Positions 8,570 to 19,619 of a stretch of 27,848 nucleotides of DNA are shown here, piece by piece; position 1 is the stretch's first letter; each line of letters starts with the position of its first letter. The DNA is from Zoopage sp. CT-All (lineage: Eukaryota; Zoopagomycota; Zoopagomycetes; Zoopagales; Zoopagaceae): the NCBI GenBank assembly GCA_004114245.1, contig QZWS01000086.1, forward strand, positions 1 through 27,848. Direction: 5' to 3'. Position numbers and translations under genes: made by a program. The notes below the pieces were generated by a model. The model saw nothing but the letters and a program-made list of their open reading frames with translations. It did no database searches and was not told where the DNA came from.

Positions 8570-11500
8570 ATGCTGGCCGGCTCGAGCGACTGGATTCCGC
8601 TGACCGACAAGTTCTATCGGCACGCGTCTGCAGCACCAATACTGCAGCCTCACCGTTCATAGGAAGGTGCAGCTGTTCGCGACGAAATGGGACTTTGAGC
8701 TGGAAGACAACCTCTGCGTCGTCGCTGCGAATGGCGGTCCCATGGGTGCAGCAGTAATACAGTAGCACGGAGCAGGCCGCTGATCCCCGGTAGCTGTCGT
8801 TAGGAATGATAAAAAGTTGATTGCGGCGAAGAGCAACGCTATCGTGGCTCCGAATATTCGCATCTTCACCTGCTCTGGATATCTTCTCACCGAGCTCGCC
8901 GTACGCCAATCACATATGCATCGCATCGTCACTCTTTCCACTGTAGTGGGAAGGAGGGCGGCTGGTTGGTATGGGCTGGGCCGAGGATGAGAGCCTTGTA
9001 TGTGTTGGTGTCGACGGGTTTGTCTTCATCTTCACCATGGACGGCGAGTATCGGCAGTTTTCGCTCGGAGAGGTACTGTCATTCAGCAAACGGCGTAAAG
9101 CATGAATTCTTGCAGGAGTCCGAAAATATCGGGGTGATCGATTGCAGGATCTGGTCGACGGGACTCGTCGCCATGCAAACGGACTTTCTGCTTGTCACGG
9201 TGACGAACTTGGACGAGCCACGTCCAATTGCCCTCGCTAAAACCGGTATGCATCATTCTCTATTAATTTCTGCCTGCTATCGTTGGCAGAAATTCAATCG
9301 ATCCCGCATGACTGGGCTGTTCTACCGCCCAACATATCGTTGTCAGGGCAGCCAGAGGTGTATCTTGCTGTCAACGATACCGTCATCCTCGTCGATCACC
9401 ACCAAGTTATCGATCAAGTGGGTTGATTTCATTCATCGGCCTGACTAACTTGGGTAGCGTCTGGGCAATGGGCCGTTCGTTAAAATGGCCTTCTCGCCGA
9501 ACGGCACACTTGTTGCTTTCTTCACCACCGCTGGTCTCGTCTGGGTCGTTTCGTCTGATTTTCAGCAGAGCCTTTCGGAGCATGACACTGGGGATGTGCT
9601 CCCGCCCACGCATCTTTCTTGGTGCGGCACCGACTCGGTCGTCATGTGGCGATCCGGAAAGCTCGAGGTCATTGGTCCGTTCGGCAATACCCTATTGTAA
9701 GTGTCTTCTCATATCCGATTGTTGCACTGATGTATTGCTCCTAGATTTTATTACTCCAGCGAAATTGCTTTGGTGACGGAAATCGACGGTATTCGGGTGG
9801 TTGCGTCGGATGTCTGCGATTTCATACAGAAAGTACCACGTAAGCGATTGCATCCCGTCTATCGGCATCGGCCTTGATCGCTCGCGTAGAACCCGTGGAG
9901 GACGTTTTCCGAATTGGTTCAACCTCTCCCGCGGCTCTGCTCTTTGATGCATACTCAAACTTCCAGGTACTCTCCAAAAGCAATCGTACATACTTATTAT
10001 TCAGGACGGTGATCCCAAGGCTGAAGAGCTTATTTGCGCCATCAAATCGGACCTTATAGAGGCCATTGATAAATGCCTTGAAGCCGCTGCATACGAGTTT
10101 GACTCTGCCCATCAAAAGGCGCTTCTTCGCGTAAGCGGGCATTTTTTCTGCCACCCTAACCAGCATAGGCCGTCTCGCTCGGTAAATCATTCTGCGAAGA
10201 CTACAACGCAGACAACATGGTCCGTCTAAGCGAGGTTCTACGCGTGCTAAACGCTGTACGGCAAGCAAACGTTGGGATGCCCCTATCGTATGGCCAGTAT
10301 GGACCACTGCCATTGATCCAAGCCGAGCTCATGTTCACCTGCAGATATCTTTTGGTCAAAAATGAAGGGCTCATCAACCGCCTTATTGGTCGCCGGCTAC
10401 ATCTATTGGCCATGCACATTTGCGAATTCTTGGGCATCCCCACAGATCCAGTTCTCATTGATTGGGCTTGCTGCAAGGTAGGTGTGATGGTCGCCCATGC
10501 GTTTAGTGGCATTGCTAGATTCGCGCCTCTGCTCTTGGCGACGAGGAACTTTGTGAAACAATAGTCGACAAGCTATCGGAGAATCCGGGACTTTCATACG
10601 CTGTAGTTGCACGTACAGCATACAAAACTGGCCATCAGAAGCTTGCTGCACTCGTGAGTTATCCCCATGCTGTTGATCTTGTTGCACGATTGGCTAGCTT
10701 CTTAATCACGAGCCTCGAGCGGCCGATCAGGTCCCATTGCTGCTCAGTATGGACCAGGATCGACAAGCTCTGCAGCGAGCCGTTGACAGTGGTGACACAG
10801 ATCTCGGTATACGCTCGAATGCTTATATTGAATACTGAAGCGCTCTAGTCTACTATGTCGTATTTCAGCTCAAGCGAAAGCTTCCACTTGGAGACTTCTT
10901 CCGCGTGATTAATGAACAAAAGCAGGCCTGCAACTTGCTTGTGACGTTTGCGCGTCAGCAGGATACAAACATGCTGCACGACTTCTACTTTCAGGACGAC
11001 AGAAGGTTGGATATGGCACTAATTAGCCTATTGGATGGCTTTGAAGAAAAGGTTCGCATTTGGTGATGGTCCCACATTGACCATTCCAAGGACCCCGTGT
11101 CTCGGCAAGACAAGTTTGGAACGGCATCAAAGCTTATTGACAAGGCGCATCCATTCGATTCCAAGGTGCTACATGACTCTGATCACCATTGTCCCTAACG
11201 ATGCTAGTCGGCGGAGGACTTGATTCGTCTGGAGCAGCTTCAAATGCAATTTCAAAATGCCGGCATCCAGTGTCTGCATGGGCTCTCGGTCAGCGAAACT
11301 CTTGCCAAGCTTATCACTCTTGGAGAAGATGCCAAAGCGACCAAGGTTCGCTACGACTTCAAGGTCCCTGACAAGCGGTACCTAATGCTGGCGCCTGTGC
11401 ACCGAAGTAACACCGTGTAGCTATTGGTGGATAAGCATCAAGGCGCTCGTGGAACGACGCGACTGGGAAGCTTTGCAAAAGCTCGCAACGAGCAAGAAGT

Positions 11501-11795
11501 CTCCGATTGGATATATGGTATTGCAATGCGATACGCAGCGCAGCGACTGATTGACTGCTAGCCTTTTGTTATGGAGTGCATCGAGACATCACATTTCCGA
11601 GAGGCGGCAAAGTACATTCCTCGTTGTGATGCGAGCAAACGAGCTAATCTGTATTACCGAATCGGGGCGATGAAGGAGGCTGCCGAAGCTGCATTCGCAG
11701 TCAAAGATTTGGATTCGTTGAGTTCGATCAGGTCCAAAATATCAGATCCGGCAACTGCTGAAGAAGTCGATATACTTATCGCGCAGCTTGCCTAG
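8570..11795 (+). CDS. VPS16: Vps16, core subunit of HOPS/CORVET tethering complexes (multi-exon)
   Basis: Core subunit shared by HOPS and CORVET, which tether endosomal and vacuolar membranes and proofread SNARE assembly with Vps33. The start at 8570 gives M-L-A-G-S-S-D-W-I-P-L-T-D-K-F-Y-R, the same spacing as yeast Vps16 (M...DW..L.D.FYR). A 37-nt intron (8626-8662) then leads into KVQLFATKWDFELEDNLCVV. Further matches in order: GVKHEFLQESENIGVIDCRI (about 9100-9160), FVKMAFSPNGTLVAFFTTAG (9475), WCGTDSVVMWRSGKLEVIGP (9620), VEDVFRIGSTSPAALLFDAY (9898), LRVLNAVRQANVGMPLSYGQ (10236), LSENPGLSYAVVARTAYKTG (about 10575), KSPIGY (about 11500) and YIPRCDASKRANLYYRIGAM (11608). It ends at the TAG 11793-11795. 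Exons are joined by short introns, not all mapped. The N-terminal propeller and C-terminal Vps33-binding solenoid are both present. It converges on ULP1 with 92 bp between stops. Confidence 0.95.
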
Positions 11796-11887
11796 TTGAG
11801 CGCGCAGGGCAATCATAACCAAGCAATGTATGCAGCTATATTAGTACATGATACTCAGCACTCATATACACAGTCCGCATCACACTC

Positions 11888-13925
11888 CTAGTACACAGAC
11901 AGGCCACGGCGCGCCATAAACTTGCCCGTGCAGACTTCGAGCGTAAGACGCTGACGAAAATACGTGAGATCTGATTGATCGAAATCGAAAGCTTCGTCGC
12001 GGGACAAGTAGTCTGCAAAGGCACAGGCGAACACGCCACAGTCGTATCCATTCGTCTGACGCGGGATGTCCTGAAAAACGTTAGACCAAGAATCGCATGC
12101 GAGTGCCTTTACGTTTGGATAGTATTCGATCCAATCGCTCATATCCAGGTCAACATTTCGCTTGTCTACAGACTCCTTCTTCAAGTAATCGCGCAACAAA
12201 CCAAAGAATTTGGGCTGGCGATTGTACGACAGCGAGTCGTAGAATTCCAGCCGCTTCAACCGGAAATTCACCAGGCCACAAGTCTGGCGGCCCCGTTAGA
12301 TAGTAAGCATGCCTAATCAAGGACATTACCCAGTGGTTGCCGGATATATTACATGGAATGATGATGTAGTCGAAACTAAAGATATCGGGACCTTTCCTCT
12401 ACAAAGCTGACAGTCATAATAAGCCTACGAGACAGCTTACGGTGAACCTTTGTACACGTTTATACCCGCTTTCGGAAATAAACTTGTAAAAATAGGTATT
12501 AAAGACGTGGATGCGCGGTAAGTAAGTGAACTCTTTGCTGCGCTGCTTTATCATCATGATATACACGTTGATCACTTCGTCGCTGTAAAATATGAGATCC
12601 TGGGTGCCAAAAAGTAGGGAGCATACTTGAGCCATTGTTTTTTCATCAAAGTACTGACATCGTGAATGGTCAGCTCGTGACGATCAACTTTGACAATAGG
12701 AATATTCGGCGGGGTCGCAAAGAATTGTCTTATCTGAAAGACGATAAGTATGTATATAGCTATCAATGAAGCTCGCCATTTTAAGATGAGTAGACGAGAG
12801 GAGCGGGAAATTTGTGTCATTATCAATGCTAACTGGAGGCTCATCGATTTGGACGATGTCGGGCAATCGTTTTCGTTCCTCTTCCTCCTGCTGCATCTTT
12901 TTGATTTGCTCTTCAATCTAGATTGCAATATGGTGAAATTTAGGCGCCGGATTATATGTTTACATCGCGCTCTTCCTGGAGTAGCTTTTCATACTCAACG
13001 AACTCGACCGTTGGCCTGTGAAAAATATATAGACACAAGGTTAAAGAGCATGAGAGCGCACATTTGTCCCAAAGCGTCGGTTATAGACTCAACCAAAGCG
13101 TCTAGGGTGACTTTGGGCGCAGGAATACGTGCGGAAGGGGGAACAGAAGTGAGCATCGACGTGACCACACTGCCTGTTCTCTGATCAGGACCAGTATAGG
13201 CCACGTCTGGTAGTAGCACTGTGTCCCGCTTCGTTCTGCATTCCTGTGTTGCAGACGTGCGAATCGTTTAGTGACATCGGTGGACAGCAATAACATACCC
13301 TGAGTGCATCCAGAATTGTTGAGGAGCCATCTCCAGTGGGTATGAGTTCGAAAGGACTAGCTACGCTGTAACCAGATAACTCTTCACCCATCCCATTGAT
13401 TCGATGATCAGGCATATGCTCTACCATGATGATCAAGGCAAACTTTGAAAGCCAATAGTAATACGATGCGCATCGCTCGATGCAGACGACGAAATACGAT
13501 TGCCTGGCGTCCGATAAGCTTGACCCGGATGACCCCATTCAAATGGATTGTGTGATACTGGATCTATACTGCCATAAGCTGGTGGTATACAAATAGGCAA
13601 CGAGCAACGCACAAAGTCGAGCGTTCCCAGCATGCAGACCAACTGCCAGCGATGGTGCCGGATATCTTCTTGCCATATTCTTCACCTCATGTCGCTTAAG
13701 AGAGCCCAGTGTCTTTTGGTTAAATAGTTCGCGTCGCTTGACATTGACCTCGTCGTGACGCTGTTGTTCACCTCGTCAGCATCACAGCCAGGCAGCTTGA
13801 CCCGATGCGCATACCAGTGCTGCAGCGTAATCACTACCGGATCTTGCTCGCTTTGAATCACTGCCAAACACGGTAAAATCCGGCACGGGGCGCTTGAGCA
13901 TCTGCGGTGTGTGAAACGTCGCCAT
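11888..13925 (-). CDS. ULP1: Ulp1/SENP-type SUMO protease (multi-exon)
   Basis: Cysteine protease (family C48) that matures SUMO and removes it from targets, usually at the nuclear pore. The catalytic domain is complete: HDVSTLMKKQ, then WLNDEVINVY (joined across a 44-nt intron), IHVFNTYFYKF, SFDYIIIPCNISGNHW with the catalytic His, RLEFYDSLS with the catalytic Asp, and IPRQTNGYDCGVFACAFADY with the oxyanion Gln and catalytic Cys. The C-terminus ends at the TAG 11888-11890. The N-terminal half is variable, as usual: exon 1 from the ATG at 13925 encodes MATFHTPQMLKRPVPDF and a basic KRAR segment (possible nuclear signal), and a Glu-rich coiled-coil-like stretch (EEQIKKMQQEEEERKR) precedes the protease domain. 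About ten introns of 42-100 nt; the one before the FFATPPNIP segment is uncertain. Predicted size is about 500 residues. An internal ATG at 13633 is not the start, because good coding exons lie upstream. Confidence 0.94.
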
Positions 13926-13968
13926 CGCAGATGTATAAGGACTGCCACGCCAAATTTTTACCAATTGC
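13926..13968. promoter_or_regulatory. Short divergent intergenic region, ULP1/HGH1
   Basis: 43 bp separate the ULP1 start codon (13925, minus) from the HGH1 start codon (13969, plus). Both starts are supported by exon models in which splicing restores family-like protein. No TATA-like or other known motif is evident, apart from a run of T (13955-13959). Confidence 0.6.
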
Positions 13969-15284
13969 ATGGCGACAGCGGACCAATTTGTCGAGGTTTG
14001 CCTTGCCACCTTGAGCGCATCCACTCATTCTCTTGGGCACAGCTCCTGGACTTCTTACACGATGCGAACCCGGAAGTGCGCAAGATCGCGCTTAAGGCGG
14101 TGACCGGCTTCACGTCATCGTCGGCTCTCTGGCCAGTGCTTCGTGAGCACGCCGATCCTGCTATTCCCGATATCTGCCGGCTAAGCTTTGACGATTCGGT
14201 GGACACTAAGCACGACGCTTTGAGAGCGCTGATCAATCTCTCGGCGGATCCTTCTCTGAGGGAGCACATGAATGATGACGAATTTCTCATGTTTATTGTC
14301 ATGATAACCACAGTAGGCCGGCGTCTTGCCCATCTAGTGTCGCATGACAGCAATGAACATAGGCGCCAGTGTCTCCCATGGCGGATTTGGCATGCATGCT
14401 GCTCTCCAACCTGACCAAGAGCGACGCCATTGCCAAGAAGCTCATTGATGTCTCGGTGCTTCACGCCGAGCCTGGTGTCATTGCTGGCGAGAGTGAAGCC
14501 AAGCCGCCGTCGCCGCCCAAAGCTGTAAGAGTGCTTCGCATGCTCCTGGCCGCATTTGTGAATGGGGAAGCGCGGCAATTCAACCCGGATGCCGAATTCC
14601 ATTTCCTCGCCTCGTTATTCTCCAACGTTACCTTGGTATGCGTCCCTTAAATATATGCTGGACAATTAGCGTTTGATAGCTCCCAGAAGGTCGGCAATTC
14701 TTTTTGCAGCGGCGGCAGAATTTGCCCTCTGGTGTGGAGTCGACTGAGGAGATGTCTGAACATCCTCTGGCCTCCATTGCTTGCTACACACAACATCCGA
14801 ACGTGATTCGCCGCGGGGGCTGTATTTCGACGCTCAAGTATCCGTATCTCTTGCACCCTATTCTCTTTCTCATCTCGTTAGGAACTCATTTTTCGACGTT
14901 GAAGGGCATGCGGACTTGATCGCCGATTCAAGCGCCATGAACATCATCCCGCGGATTCTATTGCCCTTGGTTCACGCCGATGATGAACTCGAGCCATTGG
15001 ATGCCTGGTTCCCGGACCCCGAGCTCCCGGATGAGCTTCAATTCCTAGAGCCGTCCCATGCACCAGAATCGGACCCAGTCATCGTGCGCACCTTGCTCGA
15101 ATCGCTACTGCTTCTCTGTTCGACGCGTGTCGGGCGGGATACGCTGCGTCGACGCCAAGCCTATCCCGTCATGCGAGCGCTGCATCGAAGGATGCATGAC
15201 AACGAGGAAGTCAGTGAAATCATCGACCACATCGTTCAACTGCTCAAACGTGACGAAGAGGCGGCTGTTGAGGAGTTGGACTAG
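13969..15284 (+). CDS. HGH1: HGH1 homologue, eEF2-specific chaperone adaptor
   Basis: Armadillo-type protein that in yeast brings Hsp90, Cns1 and TRiC to newly made elongation factor 2. The nine-codon first exon (13969-13995, M-A-T-A-D-Q-F-V-E) joins across a 47-nt intron to LLDFLHDANPEVRKIALKAV, the typical family start. Three more introns (50, 44 and 44 nt) join DEFLMFIVMITT to MADLACMLLSNLTKSDAIAK, FHFLASLFSNVTL to LPEGRQFFLQRRQ, and GGCISTLK to NSFFDVEGH. The C-terminal part carries ILLPLVHADDELEP, PDELQFLEPSHAPESDPVI and the final alpha-helical repeats. With these four introns the coding length is 1,131 nt, an exact multiple of three, giving 376 residues, near the usual size of about 390. 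It converges on the AVT transporter gene with 52 bp between stops. Confidence 0.95.
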
Positions 15285-15336
15285 TTGATGGCTAAGTACG
15301 ATTACATATGCTGGCACATGTTCATCCTACTGGTTC

Positions 15337-16962
15337 TCACCAGTGACATCGCTGGTGCTTACTACCCACGACAATGACCTTCCATAGCGCTTGCGATGTG
15401 CTAATAGCCATCACCGTGAGGCCAAACCCTATGCACGCCCACTTGCCAATGGACCGCCGATGATACCATGGTCGGCCTCGATCCGCCGTGGCCTTGAGAT
15501 AGCACGCTGGAGGAAGAACGTATGCCAACGCGCACGCAGAAAATCCACCAGACAGCTCCAAGACAAGGCCCAGGTCGCAGGTGAGCAAGGAGATGAGCAA
15601 GGAAGTACCGACGAGGGCGCTGGTAATCAGGACATGCTCGCGTTGGGAAGTCGAATGCTGCTCCGTATTGAGCATCATCTCTTCGACCACCTCACGGGCA
15701 ACGAAATGCTCCAGTGGGAATGTGGCGAACATATTCATGCCAAAGGCGAGTCGCGCGGCATTGATAAATGAATCGTGGGATGAAAAGTTGTTCAGAACAT
15801 TGGCTAGGCACGTTGAGACGACGCGAGCGGCTCGTGAGGACATACCTTGGGTCCTCTCCGTAAAGACCATGTAGCCGGCGACAGAGAGAATGAGGCTCAT
15901 GACTAGCGACACGCCCGTGCTCAGATGCGCAACAAGAGCAGATCGATCCAGCGTTGGCTTCTTGAGTGCGCTGACGATGATGAAAGAATTGTGGTGGCAG
16001 ACGAAGGCTGCGATGATTGCTAGTATTCCAAGCTGACACTGTGCATGATCTTACCAAAGCTAATGACACCAATCGATTGGAATATGCCAACGTTGATGAT
16101 CGACCAGCGCCGATCGGGGGAGCCACGTAAGCTGTCATCGGCCAGTGGAGCCTGAACAACCACGGCCGTGACAATGACGAGCAGCGATATCAATGCCAAT
16201 GCACTCGCCTTGGCCAGTTTGGCCACGTCGCGGTAGAGTGACAGCGGAAACGTTATGCATGCGGTAAGAATAAAAATGATGAATCTCCGCGAGGTAATCG
16301 CAGCAAGAAACCCAGAGTGGTCGATGTGAAAGAGCGTTCGCAGTACTGGAGGAATCGTATCGCCGATAATGACGTTATACGCGCACATGCCGCCAAATGC
16401 CATGCAGAACTGAAAAATAGATACAAGGTAGACACCACGCGTGCCAAACGTGGACCGGACCAAGGAGATGTAAGAGTCCGTCGAGGTAATTTTTCCGGTG
16501 CGAATGAGGAGCACCAGGGTCCAGTCCACCAGCCAGGTAAGCGCAAATATGAGAAAAACTCCGGAGAAAAATCCGGCTTGTCTAAGAGCATAGGCAAGAC
16601 CTAGAAGGCATGAGTGATGGCATAATATCGGCAAGATACCAATGATGCCTACGCTCGTCCCGACTGTAAGCAGAAGAAGCAATGGATATGGACTCACCCG
16701 CTCCAATAATAGAACTTGACATGTTGAGAAAAGAATTGAACAGCCCCGCGGTGCGCGGCTTGGGCATGAATCCGACAAGCTCGTAATCGGCAGGCAGGCG
16801 CGTCGAGTTGGCATCGTCGTCCGAATCCGAACCCGCGTCGCTCAGCGTGACCTGCTTGTACATAGCGCCTTCCGTCCCCGAGGCCGTCACATTGGTGGAC
16901 GAGGCTGAGGAATCGTCGGCTGGGAGCACCGACAAGGGGATGTCCTCGACTGGGAATGGCAT
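15337..16962 (-). CDS. AAAP/SLC38-family vacuolar-type amino-acid transporter (AVT-like)
   Basis: Polytopic amino-acid/H+ transporter of the AAAP family, closest in style to fungal AVT5/6/7 and animal SLC38 proteins; vacuolar location is inferred from the family. An acidic, Ser-rich cytosolic tail (residues 1 to about 78) precedes the first helix, FNSFLNMSSSIIGAG. Exons are 16962-16698, a 9-nt microexon 16648-16640, 16600-16055, 16019-15846 and 15803-15337. The four introns are 49, 39, 35 and 42 nt. The spliced length is 1,461 nt, an exact multiple of three, giving 486 residues. Splicing restores the family motifs SIIGAGIIGLAYALRQAGFF and ISFAIIAAFVCHHNSF, the latter a hallmark of SLC38/AVT proteins. 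About ten to eleven hydrophobic segments follow to the C-terminus. Substrate cannot be read from sequence. The gene is followed downstream by the stop of HGH1 on the other strand. Confidence 0.92.
16640..16648 (-). other. 9-nt microexon of the AVT-like transporter
   Basis: Read on the minus strand, exon 1 ends GGAGCGG and is followed by a 49-nt intron GTGAGT...GTAG (16697-16649), the 9 bases GCATCATTG, a second 39-nt intron GTATCT...CTAG (16639-16601), and then GTCTTGCC. Joining all three gives G-A-G-I-I-G-L-A-Y-A-L, the conserved first-helix sequence of the AAAP family. Leaving the nine bases out keeps frame but deletes three of those conserved residues. Confidence 0.75.
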
Positions 16963-16986
16963 ATGGTGTCGCTTATGTCTGCGTGG

Positions 16987-17012
16987 CTGGGCCTGCTGTC
17001 TGGGCCTGCTGT
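16987..17012 (+). repeat. Two perfect tandem copies of a 13-mer
   Basis: CTGGGCCTGCTGT occurs twice back to back just upstream of the AVT-like start codon (16962) and 121 bp beyond the MFS stop. Probably a replication-slippage duplication in the short spacer; no function is suggested. Confidence 0.7.
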
Positions 17013-17132
17013 GCCCACCATCCGGCTGTCACTTACCGAAACTCTAAAAAGCCACCTTTAAAACATGAAATGTGGTTTGGACAATGCAAGTCTGGACAGA
17101 TTAAAAACAACCGATTAAGACAAAATGATTCA

Positions 17133-19042
17133 TTACTTGGTTACTCTGCCTCTGGTCTCAATCGGCAGAAGCGCCATGCACAGGGCCAACGGTATAAATA
17201 AACCGGTGCTAATCCAGAGTGGAAGGGAAGGGGAGGCTGTTAGCAGCACACCTGTGAGTGTGGGTGCTACAATGCCAGCTCTAAGAAACGTTACTTTGGT
17301 CAAATAGGGCAGGAACGCGTACAGCCGACCCAATGAGGACGCAATGCCACAAGCGCTTCCTCGCACTGTGCTTTCAAACACTTCGGGCTAAGTACCGTCA
17401 GCGAGATTCGTCGCAGGCTTAGATCGTACTGTGTACGTGTAGACTACAGCGTACATAATGTATGCAAAGAAGTTGATCCCAGCACTGGCCGCTGTCATGC
17501 CAGCTTGGGAGTTCACAAGGGCAAACGATAGCATGCAGCCCGACGTGGCTATTGTCGACAACACCATGGTCCATCGGCGACCAAGCAGCTTGGTGTCGGC
17601 AAGATATCCTCCGATCTGCATGGGCTGTTAGGCGACGTACAAGATCCACAGACGCTTACAATCGGTCCAGGAACGCTGAACAGACAATAAATGAAATACC
17701 CGCGGTAAACACCAGACAATCCATCGCTTGAAGTACTGTTTTCAGAATCTACGCCACGCTGCTGTAGAAAAATTGGCAGAAAGGCGCTGAACATGGTGTA
17801 TGCAAGAGCTAGCAAGATCCAAATGGCCCAAACAAGGAGTGTCGTGCGAAGCCAGGGGCGTGTGAAAAGCATGCCGAGGCCGTCTGTCCCTCTGCTGCTT
17901 AGCATCCCACGAAGCCGGCCTTGGAGCGTGGGCTTGTTGGGGTATTTGCTGAGATCGTCGGGCGGGCGCCTCCCATTTTCAAGCTTGTCAGTGTCCGGAA
18001 TAAGAATATTGATCATGTCTATAATCTCGGCGGCCGTGGGCTCGTCCAATACGGACAAGTTCTTTCTTCCGTGACTATTGACATCTACAATGCGCGCCAA
18101 TACTCGACGGGCTTCATCGGGACGACTATGCGCGAGCAGAAACTTTGGCGATTCCTCCATCTTGAGCCAGAATATCCGCGCAATAAACATGACGATATTC
18201 AAGCCGGTCAATGCGCCGATGACGTAGCGCCAGCCCTGATTATCACGCTCAGGGTGGGGGCAGGTTGCAGGCGGGGGCAGACACGACGTTGACGGCAGGA
18301 TTGCCCATGCGATGCCCGCCGTGAGAACAGATCCGAAAGAAAAGAACACGGACAGCATGGTGAGCAAATACTGTTTCTCGCGGGGAATAAACTCGAGGAA
18401 GAGGGCCCCATCGACGGGCATGTTCCCACCAACACCAAACCCGACGGCCGCCAGCGTGAGGCACACCACCCAGTACTGCGGCGACAAGCAGGCTGCCAGC
18501 CCAAAGACGGCGGATAGAATGAGTGTGAGATTGAAGGCGAGCTTTCGGCCGTATCGATCGGAGAAGACTCCCCAGAAGAGGGCACCGACTGCCATGCCCG
18601 AGAACATTGCCGACGACATGATGCCAATTCGCTCGTCAGGAATGTCAAAGTGCTCTACACAGAGTCGGTAAATTAATGTTATGCACGCAGAGTGAACGCA
18701 TACGTTGCACGCGTGGCATAATGGTCGAAATCGCCTGAAGCCACATCTAGACAAACGATATCAGCAGCAGCGCAGCGACACGGCTCCCACATTGTCGGAA
18801 AACCACCCGAAGCCGCATAGAATTAGCAAGCGTAACTGAAATCGGCCAAATCCTATCTTTGATATAATATCATCGACGGTCGGTAGTGAATCGGCGGTAA
18901 CGTCGGTGGAGCTGTCATCCGCGTCGGTCAAGACGTCAGCAGGGCTGGAACGGCCAGTGCTGACCAAGCAGTCATCCAGGGATGACAAGGACGAGGTTGG
19001 ACGGAGAAGAGACTCGCGGTGGGGCCGTGTAGACTTCGGCAT
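17133..19042 (-). CDS. Major facilitator superfamily transporter (SVOP/metabolite-transporter-like)
   Basis: Twelve-helix MFS carrier with a cytosolic Ser/Asp-rich N-terminal tail of about 80 residues before VDDIISKIGFGRFQLRLLIL. Four introns (44, 49, 35 and 42 nt) give a spliced length of 1,740 nt, exactly 579 codons plus stop. Splicing yields GFGWFSDNMWLQAISTIMPR, a first-helix pattern typical of SVOP-like carriers. MFS motif A is seen as GVFSDRYGRK, followed by GFGVGGNMPVDGALFLEFIP. A long hydrophilic central loop contains an ESPKFLL motif, and the second half has PMQIGGYLADTKLLGRRW and TPEVFESTVRGSACG. It ends P-I-E-T-R-G-R-V-T-K. Substrate unknown; organic anions, sugars or other metabolites are all possible. 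I chose the ATG at 19042; an in-frame ATG at 19129 would add 29 residues. It shares strand with the AVT-like gene, with 170 bp between. Confidence 0.9.
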
Positions 19043-19619
19043 GATGTAAAGCGTCGTGGTGAGGGTGGGAAATAAATGGATAGATCGTGTTTGCTCAGCA
19101 AGGTTATCGGACAATTGCTGGAGCGCCATCGCAGTTGATAACGGCCTTCAGGAAGACTCTGATTAATTAGTCCTGTGTTCTGGCGGGTGTTCGAGTGAAC
19201 TGATAACCCATGCGATTTGTCAGCTGAGGCAGCCTTGTAAGCAGTCCATGGGCACTGCTTCTATCTGAAGGCAGCACCAACTGCATCAGATTCACGTGGT
19301 TGGGAGCATTGCATAGGGCTTACAACCCAAGCAAGCAGGACGTACCATGCACCGTCCCAATCCCCAGCATAGCACTCTATTGCTGCATCCATCCTACGCT
19401 TAGTGTACGCAAAAGTCTCTAATGTGATTTGAGAGAGCAATGCAATCCATTTCCTATGGGCACGTGGACCAGCTGACTATGTACATACACTACAACTGAA
19501 TCTGAACATCCTGAAGGCGTGTCGGGCAGTCGAACTAGTCATCGCCTTTGCCCACTTTCCCGCAGCTCCGCGTCAGCATCCACTCCTTGCGGCCAGCCTG
19601 CCACTGCTGTCGTCTCGCA
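19043..19619. promoter_or_regulatory. Divergent intergenic region, MFS/LIN1 (577 bp)
   Basis: This is the longest spacer between confirmed genes in the right-hand 24 kb and the only divergent one that is not ultra-short. No RNA gene, repeat or coding exon was recognised. A pyrimidine-rich stretch lies just upstream of LIN1 (19545-19562, CCTTTGCCCACTTTCCCG). It presumably carries both promoters; an upstream ATG at 19129 may belong to the MFS coding region. Confidence 0.45.

Noticed and set aside
8966-9448. Separate gene on the plus strand
   Set aside because: Its conserved part (GVKHEFLQESENIGVIDCRI) is an internal exon of VPS16.
13433-13642. ULP1 starting at the ATG at 13633
   Set aside because: Upstream exons (from 13925) splice in frame and have coding character, and this ATG falls inside an intron of that model.
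15337-19042. AVT and MFS transporters as a metabolic gene cluster
   Set aside because: Only two transporters with no biosynthetic enzyme, regulator or shared motif; adjacency in a compact genome is not evidence of a cluster.
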